Positions 25,023 through 36,537 are shown, counted from the first letter of the stretch. The stretch is DNA of 64,000 nt from Arabidopsis thaliana (GCF_000001735.4 NC_003075.7:6387001-6451000), one strand, 5' to 3'. The notes: generated from the sequence alone by a model not told the origin. Translations and numbers: made by a program.

Positions 25023-25637
25023 GTTACATGGAAACTCGGTCCGAGGTCCGTTTCCAGTTTCCGAAATGTTTCGAAAACGGAAACTCTTCGGAAACACGAA
25101 AATTGTCACAGAAACGCGTTTCCTAGAAATCTATGTTTGGAAACACGATGGAAACGTGAGTTTCCAAAGCAGAAACTCACATTTCTGAAATAGACATACG
25201 ACAAATTGTTTTTATTGACTTTGAAAATTTAATAACTAAAATTGGAAATATTCAGATTATTAATACATATAACTAATTTTATAAAATTCTGATTTTTAAG
25301 ATCTTTCTCTTGATAAACCAGATTTGAAGAGAGCTTTATATTATCATTGATGAAACTTATAAAAATGAGAATGAGAATGTTGGTCTAAATATTTGAAACC
25401 TTTTAATCTTGATCTTTTAGAATTTTAGTTAACTTATTTAATATTGATAATTTGGACTTGTATTGTTTAAACCATTTTTTCTTTAATATAGTTTTATGTT
25501 ACTGTTATATATATATATATATATATGAATGTGTGTATACGTTTCCAAAACGTTTATAATCCTTAATTTTAAGAAAAAATCGTTTCTCATTTCCGAAATG
25601 TTTCGCTTCCGCGTTTCCGTTTCCGTTTCCATGCAAC
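25023..25637. mobile_element. hAT-like non-autonomous element with clustered GGAAAC/GTTTCC motifs
   Basis: The left end GTTACATGGAAAC is an inverted copy of the right end GTTTCCATGCAAC, with one mismatch. Thirteen GGAAAC/GTTTCC hexamers lie in the element: nine in the first 150 bp and four in the last 100 bp, with none in the AT-rich centre. Such subterminal motif clusters are the usual binding sites of hAT transposases. I could not define a clean 8-bp target duplication. An AT-dinucleotide run sits at 25505-25526. Confidence 0.55.
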
Positions 25638-26041
25638 ATAGATTGTTCTCTATATCCTATCAGAAAGTACGTGAAAGTGAAATGAAAGTGAAAACAAATC
25701 ACAATGTTAGAAGGATGAGGATAAACATAGAGGGAAAGAAATAACCTAAATTTATTCATCAAGTTGTCAAAACAATCCATTCAAACATTTTTAAATTCTG
25801 AAATGGTATTGACAAAGAGTAAATAGTATGTGGGGATTTTTAGATTTTGTCAGATTTGCTTACCCTAAATATACTTAATATGAGGCATTGAATGTGTAAA
25901 TTTACATATTTAGATTCTCACATCCTTATCCCTTATCTTTGGTTTTTTGTATATAAGACCACAAATGCATAACTTTTTTTCACACAACATAAAAACTTAT
26001 AACAAATGTAAGAAAGAAAAAATAAGTGACAAGTAACAAAC

Positions 26042-26145
26042 ATGAGAAAGGTGAAACTTGCTGGGATCGGGAATCGAAAGATCCGAAAGCCAGTCTTTAG
26101 AGGATTCTGAACGGGCTAGTGAAAGTAAACTTGTGATGTGACCAT
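26042..26145 (+). pseudogene. Type I MADS-box gene fragment (N-terminus), decayed
   Basis: The plus-strand frame starts MRKVKLAGIGNRKIRKPVF, which matches the start of type I (M-gamma-like) MADS domains (K-K-V-K-L-A-x-I-x-N-x-x-x-R-K-x-x-F). It hits a stop after 23 codons. After a frameshift the next bases still read NGLVK, then T-C-D-V, the later part of a MADS domain. Only the DNA-binding domain is represented. It faces a second such fragment at 26210-26316. Confidence 0.55.
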
Positions 26146-26209
26146 ATTGTGCAATATGAATGTAAGTTGGTGGTGTGGTCATCTCACAAGGTGGCTAAGT
26201 CATCTCACT

Positions 26210-26316
26210 TATTTTCTTAACGAAAGCATCAGCCCGTTTAGCATCATCTTCTTGAAGCTTGCCTTTCGCATCTTTTGATTCCCAATCCAAGCAAGGTTCA
26301 CCTTTTTTTTTGCCAT
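26210..26316 (-). pseudogene. Type I MADS-box gene fragment (N-terminus), inverted second copy
   Basis: From an ATG at 26316 the minus strand reads MAKKKVNLAWIGNQKMRKAS, then FKKMMLNGLMLSLRK and a stop: the first ~35 residues of a type I MADS domain of the AGL80/AGL37 kind. The stop falls where the domain would continue (KKRxxGLxKKxxEL). It is homologous to the plus-strand fragment at 26042-26145, so the two form an inverted pair separated by about 65 bp. Confidence 0.6.
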
Positions 26317-27054
26317 GACCTTTACAAAATATCCAAATTTTGTACAATTGAATATTTGTTAACGTTAAAATCAACTGTTAGTTATTTTCTAATCTTAAAA
26401 TTTGGTTAGTTTATCCGAGTTTTATATAATTTTATCATGTTTTGATGTAATGATACGTTTGTTTTTCATTTGCGTTGAGTTTAAATTTTCCTCGTCTATT
26501 TGATTATTTTGTTTGTTTGTTTTTTCTAACTAGAATTCTCAGTAGGTATATAATGACCACTAAAAGAGCAAAAAGGGAATGAACAAAGTAAAACAAATTG
26601 AGGAATGGAAGAGGAAAATATTTGAGGAATGATAATTAAAATTGTAGAAAAAATAAAATATATCTTTATGATGAGTGGTAAGTGGTAACCAAACGATGAA
26701 TATTATTTCTATTAGTTTTTGAGACTTTTGTGTAATTATTAATAAGTTTTGATGTAGTGTTACACTTGCAACTTTGCAAGTTATCCTGTTTTATTTGGGT
26801 TTCTTACAAGAATTCTCAGAAATTTATTTACTATCAATATTATTTTTAAACGATTCAAATGATTTAACATGAGAGTCTCATCAAAGTTATATTAAATTAG
26901 AATTTTATTTTAAATATATAAAATTATCATATAGACAAAATAAATATTATTTTAAATATCATTAGAATTTTAGAAAATTAAAATTTTAGATTTTGGTTTT
27001 AACTAATTTTTGAAAATAATATTTTTGCTCCATTGTTTCTCATTTGATAAGGAA
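26317..27054. other. Gene-free AT-rich stretch
   Basis: No open frame, RNA gene or clear repeat end. Two stretches share a 'TTTTGATGTA(AT/GTG)TTACA'-like pattern at about 26440 and 26747, suggesting an old local duplication. Confidence 0.3.
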
Positions 27055-27639
27055 CTAGATTATAACCCGCAGTACACCGCGGAAACAATTTGTTTTTTAA
27101 AATTAGTATATATAAAAGTCTGCAAATTATATTTATCTATAAAATATTTACATTTTATAGTTTACAATTGTTATTAAGTAACATCTTTCCAAACCCGTTT
27201 CGCCAAACCCGTCCCGTTAAAAAACTCCGCGGTACACCGCTAATTTAAATAAATATTTTACGGGATTGCAATTATATTTTAGTTTGTCAAACAATTTTTT
27301 GTTTTAAATAGTTGTCGAAATCTAGTTCAAATATTGGAGAAATAAGATTTAGTGAACTGATTGAAAATATATTTAGGTGCGTTTTGCTCATTTTAAGGGA
27401 TTGCAATTGTATTTTGGTTTGTCAAATTTTTTTGTTTTAAATAGTTTCCGAAATCTAGTTTAAATTTTGGAGAAATTTGCGTGATATATGGGATTAGAAT
27501 ATATTTGGAATATTTTTTGTTTGTTAATCAATTTATTGCCAAAAGAAAACCAATAATTAAAAGCCAGTGACAGGCATTGTAAATAAGTTCGAACTCCAGG
27601 ATTTATTTCACAAAATATCTGCAAAAATGTATATATAGA
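27055..27639 (-). mobile_element. Non-autonomous Helitron, copy A (585 bp)
   Basis: On the minus strand it starts TCTATATATACATTTTTGCAG and ends in CTAG, preceded about 10 bp inside by a GC-rich palindrome (CGGTGTACTGCGGG). It sits between host A and T. These are the three Helitron hallmarks: 5' TC, 3' CTRR with hairpin, and A-T target. It has no replication-helicase coding capacity. The copy at 39618-40215 shares its whole length and both ends, which confirms the boundaries. Confidence 0.8.
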
Positions 27640-28286
27640 TATAAACGGATGGTGTAGAAAAAAATATATTCTGAAATGGTTAAAAAATTTGAAGAATAAA
27701 GCGAAACAATACATTTCTCCTCATTTTTTCTTTCTTCCTAAAACATGGTTATCGGTTAAAACCTAAGACGTTAAAAGATATTTAAATATAGTAGATAGTA
27801 GATGAACTAATATGGTTAATAGAATATCTAGTACATAAGATATTTAAAATCTTAAAATGTTTAATAGAATATCTAGTAGCTATTGTGTATAAGATGTTTT
27901 TGCCATTGTCACTAAATATGATTGTCACAATGTTTTGTGACATTTTCGAGACGAAATTGTATTTGCGATGATAATGTTATGAAGAAACAAAATTTAACCT
28001 ATATATGTGTCACAAATATAATCGTTATGACTCATGATAAGCTTAAGTTCTTGTAGCAGTTTATTTGCATTGCATTGCAAAACAAAAACCAAAAAGCGAT
28101 ATATGAGTAGAATCAAGTTATGCACTAATCAACCTTGTTATTATTCATTCCAACAGTAGATATAATATTTGGGTTTTTGTGAAGCAATTTGCTTCCAACT
28201 AAATTAATAAAACATGTAATCAAGAACACACACACACAAACCAACACTTATATTGTCGTAGACTCATAAGAAAGACATATAAACAT
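27640..28286. other. Intergenic region 3' of NAC070
   Basis: AT-rich 3' flank of the NAC gene. It contains a local repetition of 'TTTAA..TTAATAGAATATCTAGTA' at about 27810-27875. No gene seen. Confidence 0.3.
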
Positions 28287-29527
28287 CTATTTAGAATAAC
28301 CCCAGAAATCCATCTCACTACGCAATGTTAGCTGGTTCGTCGCGGGAACTGGCTGAACCACAGAGGACGAATTGTTGTTACCATCCTCATACGTAATCCC
28401 TCTAGAGGAATCTTCATTTCCCATGTGACAAGTCACAAGTCTATCCATCATTGCCCATTCACCTAGACCTTGTTGATGATTATGACTAGCCACTGTCTCA
28501 CATGTACCAACGTCTAAACCCGGCTCACACGCTTGCTGGTATTGTAACCCTTCACTAGCCGCACTCTCACTGTCCCTTGCAAGTCCTGAAGAGTAGTCAA
28601 ATCCAAGTGAAGGTGGCTTGTGGAAGATTGGTGGGTATTGATGAAGAGCAAGGTCAGGCTTGTTAAGTTCGAATGTCATGGCTCCGTGGTTACGTACTAG
28701 CTGGTATGGACTGTCTCGGTGCATAAAGCTACGAGCTTGAAGTGCATGGTTGTTGTTAGATGCGTCATGGTTGTGTTGGTCCAATGAGTTAATGCTTGAG
28801 CTACCTTCATTTACTACCTTGAACAAATTTTTCTTCATAAACACTCTACATACCACCCATCCATCTTCCTACATGATCGTATAAAATATGTTGCAAATGG
28901 ATTAAATATAATAGACCACATTTCTAACCAATAAATTGAATTTATTGCAGCATAATATACAGTGCAGTCACAAACTATTTTAAGGCTTTGTCCAAAAATT
29001 CTAAATTGGAAAACTGTTATAAATAAAAAATTATATATTACTAATCGATTTTTTTTTTATATTCATATTTAAAAAATAAATTAGAAAACATATAGTATGG
29101 AAACCAGAGATTTTATGCAATTCTAATGATGATACTGATCTATATTATAATTTAAATATTGATCAAATAAAAGACATACACTAGGGTTGGCTTGAGGATC
29201 ATCAGCGTCTTCAAGACGGTACTCATGCATGATCCAATCAGTCTTTTGGCCATGAGGAGCTCTACCTTTGTAGAACACAAGTGTCTTCCTCATTCCTATC
29301 TTTTTGTAAGAGTTCCTTATGCACTTGTCACGTCCCGTCGCCTTCCAGAACCCTGCATGAGTAGCACGGTTGGTCCTTGACCCCGTCGGATATTTCCTGT
29401 CCTTGTGGCTGAAGAAGTACCATTCGTTTTGTGGTGTTGATCCTATCTTGCATCTCTCTTCCAAAAAATAAAAAGATAACATACAAATTAGAGAATTGTA
29501 TAACAATGAACTTTTCATGCATATATA

Positions 29528-29574
<47 letters not shown>

Positions 29575-29829
29575 AATAATCAAGAAGTGGAGAAGAGCTA
29601 TTAAGATCTCAAAAATGATTAATAACAAGCAATGAATTGTGATATGCTTAAGTAAAAGAGTACCTTGCAAATCCCAAGGCTCAAGCTTGTTTAAGTCAAC
29701 CTCTCTGATGACTTCCATCTCAAACTTTTGGTAAGAGATTTTCTTCTTCAAGTAGTAATGGAGAAGCTCTTCGTCCGTCGGATGAAACCGGAAACCAGGT
29801 GGCACTCCTCCGTTCGACGAAGAACCCAT
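28287..29829 (-). CDS. NAC070: NAC-domain transcription factor BEARSKIN2 / ANAC070
   Basis: Three exons, 29829-29664, 29457-29180 and 28868-28287, give 341 residues. All NAC subdomains are present: A ([22 protein letters not shown]), B ([12 protein letters not shown]), C ([22 protein letters not shown]), D ([10 protein letters not shown]...[13 protein letters not shown]) and E ([10 protein letters not shown]...[10 protein letters not shown]). The C-terminal half is a Ser/Asn/His-rich activation region. BRN1, BRN2 and SOMBRERO control root-cap cell maturation and detachment; the assignment to BRN2 rests on sequence and on gene order (AT4G10350). Introns follow the usual NAC positions. Intron 1 contains a long AT-dinucleotide run. 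No defect seen. Confidence 0.93.
29526..29573. repeat. (AT)n microsatellite in NAC070 intron 1
   Basis: About 48 bp of nearly uninterrupted AT dinucleotides inside the 206-bp first intron, close to its 3' splice site. Length is likely to vary between accessions. Confidence 0.9.
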
Positions 29830-31024
29830 TTCGATTTACGTTTTCCTTCTCTTGTCTCCAACTAAAGACAGCTTAAAACATTTAACCACTGCCTTTCTTT
29901 CTAAGCAGCTACAAGTTCTTGATTATATATTTATATACACACTCACACGTAAATTGTCAACGGATCGTTAATTAAATGTGTACATAAATGTACGATGATG
30001 ATGCATGTTGATAATGATGATGATGCATGGTGAAGTTGACGGCCGGTGACCACGCCGCCGGAGATGCTCAAAAAGCTATCGTAAAAAGCAAGACTCGCCG
30101 GAGATTAATACGACTTTTATTTTAATATAATGTCTCTACGCGCCTAATGTTGCATCGTGTGGTACACTTACGTAAAATCGACTGCTCCATGTGTCTCTAC
30201 GCCATGTTGACTTATACATACATTTATGAACGATCCCGAGACAAAGTTTAAACACTAAATTATAATGGTATTAATTTTTTGATTGCTCCGTAAGCAAGGG
30301 TTTGTTTTTGGAGAAGGAAATTGTTAGAGAAAAAAAGACCCATATATGGATATGGGGATCTTCAACACGGTCCATGTTTATGTATACACCAAGTTAGCAA
30401 TTAAGATGACAATAAACAGAGAGATGTGAAATTAAATAGAAGAGTCATTATATGAATATGCCATGCATTGGCCAATGGCTATGGTTAGGGCTTTTTTCCG
30501 CCCATGTGGCTATCTATGCCTCCGATTCTTTCTGATTTATTTCGTTTCTGTAACTTTTAAGCTTCCTATCTGTTTTTGTTAACTTGATTCATTAATTCAA
30601 GCAAGCAATAAATACATACATATTTTATACATGGGTAAGAAATTGTATATCAAATCGGTTTTCAAACAAAACAAATCTTAGTTATATTATAAGAAGAGTA
30701 CATTTGGAACATTGTCAATCATTTATTTACTTCAATTACGTGTAGAAAGTGTTTAATTGCATTTAGAAATGGTAGTTTTGGAATTAAAGTAATTGAAATC
30801 AAAATCAATTATAATTTAATTTAGAATTTTTTTAAAATTTTGCTTTAATTATTTTAGAGGTACTTCGAAGATTTTTTTTTTTTTTTTCTAAACTCCCCAC
30901 TCCTCTTATCAATGAAATTGGGTTTAGATTTTTTTTTTTTTTTTTATGTACTATGTATTAATTCAGATGTCTTAAAAATATGATCAAACCTTTACATCAT
31001 TATCATGGAGCCTTTTGAATCTTC
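29830..31024 (-). other. NAC070 upstream region
   Basis: Promoter side of NAC070. TATATATTTATATAC at about 29924-29938 on the plus strand gives a TATA-rich site about 100 bp before the start codon. Long T runs occur at about 30870-30890 and 30930-30945. No other gene seen. Confidence 0.35.
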
Positions 31025-31240
31025 TTAGAACTTCAGCTTTAACACTTTCCATGCATCTTTTGAAGTCTTGGAATCGGAAATGTGCGCTAGTACTGAAAAT
31101 TTCTCCAGAAACAAAACACTGAACAACAGTTGAAGAGCAATTTCATCTTTCATTTCTAGTTTTCCCCACTCCAACAATATTTTCTTTGCATCATGTGCAT
31201 GTATGACTAACTTGTGACTCGGTGATACCTCCTTCAATCA
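31025..31240 (-). pseudogene. Ty1/copia gag fragment
   Basis: The minus-strand frame of about 70 codons reads ...AKKILLEWGKLEMKDEIALQ... then ...AHISDSKTSKDAWKVLKLKF. The pattern W..K-D-x-A-L...(20 residues)...T/S-K-D-A-W..L...F is that of plant copia gag (UBN2/retrotrans_gag). It stops after 70 codons, with degenerate continuation. It lies just inside a copia-type primer-binding site and LTR, which supports the call. Confidence 0.6.
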
Positions 31241-31452
31241 CTACTTTGTGCAACTCCTTACACTTAAGCAGCCTTCATCTTTATGATCCACATACTATAA
31301 TTTTCCCATCACACACCACATTTCTACTTAGCTTCATGTATGATCTTATGTTTACCTGTTTGATTTCTTTGTGTTTGTTATTATTGCTCGATCACTCGAC
31401 TCACTTTCTGCCTTTGATTTCTTTTCAGTATTGTAGGTCACCGAGAACAATT

Positions 31453-31647
31453 AGCTTTGATACCAATGAAGGATTTTGTTCACCCTCTTAGCTTAACCTT
31501 TTTTTTCTTAATTTTACCTTGATTCGTTACATTCATATTTATACTACTTTTACCTTTAAACCTACTTATTCCTCGATTATTGTACTTAGGATTACATATT
31601 AAACTAAACAAAAGATTCCCAATTAGACAATTGGGCCTTCAATAACA
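31453..31647 (-). mobile_element. Copia-type LTR with adjacent tRNA-Met primer-binding site
   Basis: On the minus strand an LTR-like segment (31647-31467, 181 bp) begins TGTTATTGAAGGCCCAATTG and ends CCTTCA. One base after it comes TGGTATCAAAGCT (31465-31453). That is the initiator-methionine tRNA primer-binding site TGGTATCAGAGC with one mismatch. The gag remnant follows at 31240-31025 in the same orientation. The rest of the element, including the second LTR, is missing. Confidence 0.55.
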
Positions 31648-31833
31648 CAACATGACTGGCCTTTTTTTTCCTCTTCCTTATCTAATTAATATTGGAAATT
31701 TTCAAATTTTTAATAGTAATTTTTTTTTCTAAACCGGAAACCGTGGTTAAAATTATATAAATTGTGCTATCATCATTTTTTCTTAGTATGAGAAAAATAA
31801 AATAAAATAAAATTTGTATCTATTTTGAACAAA

Positions 31834-32391
31834 ACTTGGGTTCAAGGGTGAACCCTTTTATTCACCTCCTTTTGCATTAACCAATAAAAACATGTTATGT
31901 CAAATCCTACTTAAATTACATAATAAATTAAAGCTATAATTATAAATCCAAACCGATATATAATCTCGTTTAATTACAAAATCTAAACCCTAATTCTTCT
32001 TTGTAAACCCAAACCTCATTTAAACTCATTTAATCGTAAAAAACTAAACCCTAATCGTATTTTCTAAATCCAAGCCGATATTTAACCTCGTTTAATTGTA
32101 AAATCTAAATCTGTTTATAAATCTAAACCAATATTTAATCCGTTTAATTATAAAATCTAAACCGTAATTGTACTTTATAAACCTAAACCGATATTTAACC
32201 TCATTTAATCATAAAATCTAAACCCTAACCTTTTATAATAAACTCAAACCGATACCTAATTTCGTTTTAGTGGCAAATTAGATTTTATAATTAAATTACA
32301 TATTATTATTTTTATTATTATGTATCAGATTTTAATTGACTAAAATAAAGGAGGTGAATATAAGGGTTCACCCCTAAAAATGAACCCAAGT
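31834..32391. mobile_element. TIR element with telomere-like internal tandem repeats
   Basis: The left end, ACTTGGGTTCAAGGG..GAACCC..TTCACCTCCTTT, is inverted at the right end (32345-32391), giving terminal inverted repeats of about 45 bp. Inside, 31960-32270 is a run of about five degenerate 50-60 bp units with 'AAAATCTAAACCCTAA', 'TTTATAAACC.AAACC' and 'GATATTTAACCTCGTTTAAT'. Several units contain AAACCCTAA, the plant telomere motif in a non-telomeric setting. Long TIRs without coding capacity fit a Mutator-type non-autonomous element, but the target duplication is not clear. Confidence 0.65.
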
Positions 32392-33678
32392 ATTTTTTAT
32401 TTATTTTTAGTGAATACCATTCTTACTAATAATCGTGATATTGAGCACATATTGTCATATACTAACTTAGTATATGCAAGCATGCAATATATTTCGTTTA
32501 TATAGTTTAACTATTCATTTTTAAACTTAGAATATATGATCATCATATATTGGATATTATGTTATATGTCATGTAGTTGGCTATCTTCTTCCCTTATGAT
32601 TATGCATCCAAAGATAATTTTGAGGTAAATGTCGTAAACCTTTTTTTTATTTTATTAGAAAGTACTTTTTTCTAAAATTCAGTAGGAAACTAATGTTATA
32701 CTTAAGTTAAGAAAAATATTTAAATATGATTTTATAGAGTTTGAGATATTAATATATCGGCGAGCATATAAATTTAATATGTATAAATTCTTTTTAATTA
32801 AAGGTAGAATTTGTTCATATATAATTATTTTCTCATAAATGAGAATAACAACCAAAACGAACAATATTAAAACCATCAACAACCAAAACGTGACACTAAA
32901 TCAACAAACTTCAGCTTAGTTGTATAAATTGTTTGTTTAACTTCAATTTCATTGGTTGACGAATTTTATACACAAATGTAACAAGTTGATTTCATCAAAC
33001 AAACATCTACATCTACTCACTCTACCTCACATAATTCATAAACCTACCTACACACGCAAAACTTCTTCAAAGGCAACAATAAAAATTTAGAGAATCTTTT
33101 GAATCAGTTGGTCAGTCAACATCAAACACTATTTCCATTTGTACATTTTCTTACTTTTAGAATGGTCAATTTTTTTTTCTCTTAATAAATAGCACTTATA
33201 CATTTATGTCCCAAAAAAAAAAAAAAATCTACTTTTTATTTATGTCCAATTCAACCAAACCAAGTCCTTTTAGCCACGTCTGTATTTAACCAAAACAATC
33301 TACAGTACTTATTTTTGGTACACAATAAATGCTTCTTTTCAAAAATCAACCTTTTTTTTTAATTTCCATATAAGAAAACAGAGAGAGATAATAAAAAAAA
33401 GCTTGAAACTTTGACAAATTAACAATCTGAGATTGTAATTGAGCGGGACCAGTAGTATCGAACGACCCAGAAAAGAGATTTGATTCCTTTCCTCATCTTT
33501 GTTCCTCAGGTTTACTCCTTTGACCCCAATTCTAGGTTTTCGAATTTGGGTAACGAAAAAGTTTTCATCTTTCCGATTCTTTGTGACTCATATATAAGTT
33601 TCTGATTCTGGGTTTTGTTCTCTGTTTCCAATTAGCTCTGTTTGACCCATTTATCATATCAAAGGAAGAAACTTTAAA
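32392..33678 (+). other. Intergenic region and leader of the TLC gene
   Basis: AT-rich. The last 250 bp (about 33420-33678) looks transcribed (less AT-rich, CT-rich) and may contain a small leader intron, as a CAG/GTTTAC junction lies near 33508. No coding sequence recognised upstream. Confidence 0.35.
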
Positions 33679-35108
33679 ATGACAACCGATTCTGATGATG
33701 GTTTCGTTTCTTCAAGACAACTCCTTTTGCTTGCTTCGATTTGTTCTGGTGCTCTCATGTGCAAAATCGTAAGTCTCTTTGACCCTTTTTTGTATCTTTG
33801 ATGTTGCAAGATTCTTGATTTTGTGTTTTGGTTTTGTTTTTGAAGGTTTATGACTTGACTCGTTTCATAAGTCCATTGCTCTTCAGTGTTTATGGAAAAC
33901 TTGACAGCAAAGTTAGAATGGAATGGAACAATAGGTTTAGTAGACTCCTTATTCCCTGATTAGAGTTTTTTTTATTTTCTTTTGTGGATTGTGTTTTGAG
34001 ATGTTTTGTTTGATGTTTCTTCCACAGGGGATTCTCAACTTTTCATGCTGTGTTTACTTCTGTGGCTTCAATTTACTTCTTGGTGATATCTGATCAATTT
34101 GATGAGAATGTTCATGGTGATTCAGTCATTAATAGTACAACGAGGTTATCGGAATCTGTAATGGGGGTTAGTTTTCGAACAATTGCTTAGTTACATTCAT
34201 TAATGAGAATGAGATCATCTCTTATGTTTATTAGTCTTTTTGCAGATCTCCTTAGGCTATTTTCTAGCAGACTTAGCAATGATCTTTTGGTATTTTCCTA
34301 CTCTTGGTGGTATTGAATATGTAAGTAGGCATCATATAATAGTACTTTCCATATTCAGTATGTTGATAAAGAGTTTGGCATTAAATGGTTGATGGATTGG
34401 TATAAGCTAATTGTGTTTTCTTTTGTTACCTACTTAAGGTTTTTCATCACTTCTTATCGATGTTTGCCATCATTCTTTCTGTCACAAGTGGGCAAAGTCA
34501 GTTCTACATCTTCTTAGTTCTCTTATCAGAGGCTACAACCCCGTTTGTTAATCTACGGTGGTAAGCTTTTTCGGATTAAGAAAGTCCCTTCACAAATTTC
34601 TGTTGTTGCTGCTAGTCTTAACATCAAATGGATTAATGGCAGGTACTTGGATAATAGTGGTCAAAAAGGCTCAAAGGCTTACACGCTCAACGGAATTGCT
34701 TTGTTCTTGGGGTGGCTGGTACTGTTAAATAGACCAAAACAAATCTCCATGTTCTAGCATTTGATAGAAATAAACTGAATGTCTCTGCTTCTTTTACAGG
34801 TTGCGAGGGTCCTTTTGTTTATCTTCTTCTTTGTTCACATGTACCTCCATTTCCATCAGGTAAGTTCAATACTGAGCTTGTTGAGTAAAACAAACCAGAG
34901 AGGAAGAAGTTACATTTTTAGGACCATGAATCTAACAAGCTGGTTTTCCCATATGCAGGTGAAGCAAGTGTTTCCACTGGGATTTTACAGCCTTCTTACG
35001 ATACCACCGGCTCTAGCAGTGATGAATCTCCTTTGGTTCTGGAAAATCACCAAAGGATTGATCAAAACACTCTCCAAGGCGAAAACATCGGGGATGAAGA
35101 AACAGTGA
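33679..35108 (+). CDS. TLC (TRAM-LAG1-CLN8) domain membrane protein
   Basis: Eight exons, 33679-33768, 33846-33934, 34028-34166, 34246-34320, 34439-34560, 34643-34718, 34800-34859 and 34959-35108, give 266 residues. The protein is nearly all membrane helix: about seven segments, including LLLLASICSGALM, FHAVFTSVASIYFLV, YFLADLAMIFWYF, FLSMFAIILSV and VLLFIFFFVHMYLHF. TLC landmarks seen are ...RGFSTFHA, GIEYVFHHFLSM and LSEATTPFVNLRW. The closest general type is the TMEM56/TLCD4 group rather than ceramide synthase, as no homeobox-like part is present. Substrate unknown. Corresponds from memory to AT4G10360. Confidence 0.9.
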
Positions 35109-36004
35109 TGGTTACCCTGAAAAAGATTTTTCAACTGCATTCACTTTGATGTGTCCATGAAAAATTGATTGATATTCATGTTGTGGTTGTCTTGGATGCC
35201 CTTTTGGGTTTTATGAACAAAGAGTGTGCAAGCTAATGGGGATTGTATATTCAAACTTTTCAGCTGTTTCTTAGGTATTCAGTTTGTATAGTTAGAACCA
35301 GAATCATTGTTTCACGCCACTAAAACTTTCATGATGTTACTGTTACCAGTCGCAGAATGTTTTAGGCCGGTTTAGTTCACTTTTCTTTTTCCTAACAATG
35401 TTTTACAATTTAGGGATCAACCCTAACATATATAAGATTACTCACTGATCATGTATAAACCATACACAAAACAGAGAAATAAAAGTCCAAGGAAGGAATT
35501 AAATGTATAGGAAAATAATCTTATGATAAAACAATATTCTCCACAAACAGTTATTTTGAATTATGGGTGTCAAAATAGTTAACCCAACTCAAAATCATTT
35601 GGTTTAACATTTGGTGGGCGAGTAACGCCAGTTGAACCCACCCATTTATTTTATGGCTTGAGATTTATATAGCCAAACCCAAAATTGTAAAACTGACTTA
35701 ATGGGTTAGCCATATATAAATTAAATTTTTTTTTTAAACTAAAACATAGCATATAATTATAAAATCAACAATAGTATTCAAGTTATAAAGAAAATAAAAA
35801 GATATAAGTATTAAAATAGAAAAAAAAATCCTAATAAAATCCTAAAATCATAAACCCAAAAACCATAAAACAAAAAAAAAATCACTTTTAGTTAAAGAAC
35901 AGTTAAATCTTATTTAGATGCATCCGATTGTTCCCTCTACTTCTTATTGGGCTTGTGAAATTATCTTCATTGGCATATTTGATCCATAGTCCACACCTTA
36001 AGGT
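35109..36004. other. Intergenic region between TLC and C1 genes (convergent)
   Basis: 3' flanks of two converging genes. 35560-35710 is a pyrimidine/purine patchwork with 'GGGTGTCAAAATAG', 'AACCCAACTC' and 'AATGGGTTAGCC', which looks like transposon debris. No gene seen. Confidence 0.35.
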
Positions 36005-36537
36005 TCTTGGACCGAATCTTCGACATAACAAAAATTGTTCAATCAATGTTTTGAATAGAAACTCTTACACAAACAACATATTTTATTACTAAAAACAGTC
36101 TCGTCTCCGAGGTAATACAACGACTCTAATACAACAGCAAAGCAACAAAGAAACCCAAAACCACACATAAAAGTGTATTACAAAGACACAATTTGACAAG
36201 GACAAGACAAGACCCTATGCACACACATAGTAGAGCGTGGACTTCGCCTTTTTTCCTTCACACAAGCTTCTAAAGCTTTTCATATCATTACATAATCACA
36301 CAAACAGTATACAAAGCAAACGACTTGTAAACAAGTAATCTCTCTTTGATCAAAAAAAAAAAAAAAAAAAAACAAGTACTCTCTCACTCACTTAACGACA
36401 AAAGCTCCTAACCTGACGAGGAGGGTCGGTCTCGCTATCGTTAAGCTTCACACAAGTGTAGACGGCTGTACGGAGTGTAGGAGCCACCAGATAAAACCCA
36501 GAGTGATAGATTCCTGATGCAACGGCTGGTCCTAGAC
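36005..36537 (-). pseudogene. Partial duplicate of the NIP5;1 3' end (terminal coding part plus 3' UTR)
   Basis: Matches 44128-44695 in the same orientation with small indels. Shared blocks include CGTCTCCGAGGTAA, AAACCACACATAAAAGTGTA, CACAATTTGACAA, TTCATATCATTACATAATCA, GACTTGTAAACAAGT, GCTATCGTTAAGCTT, GTGTAGGAGCCACCAGATA and TGATGCAACGGCTGGTCCTA. About 130 bp corresponds to the last NIP5;1 exon, but it carries deletions of about 15 and 5 bp that break the frame. The similarity stops at about 36537, 40 bp short of the C1 gene stop codon, so the C1 transcript probably ends in NIP5;1-derived sequence. Confidence 0.85.

Noticed and set aside
31960..32270. Interstitial telomere repeat
   Set aside because: AAACCCTAA occurs once per 50-60 bp unit, not as contiguous telomeric repeats, and the array is bounded by inverted repeats.
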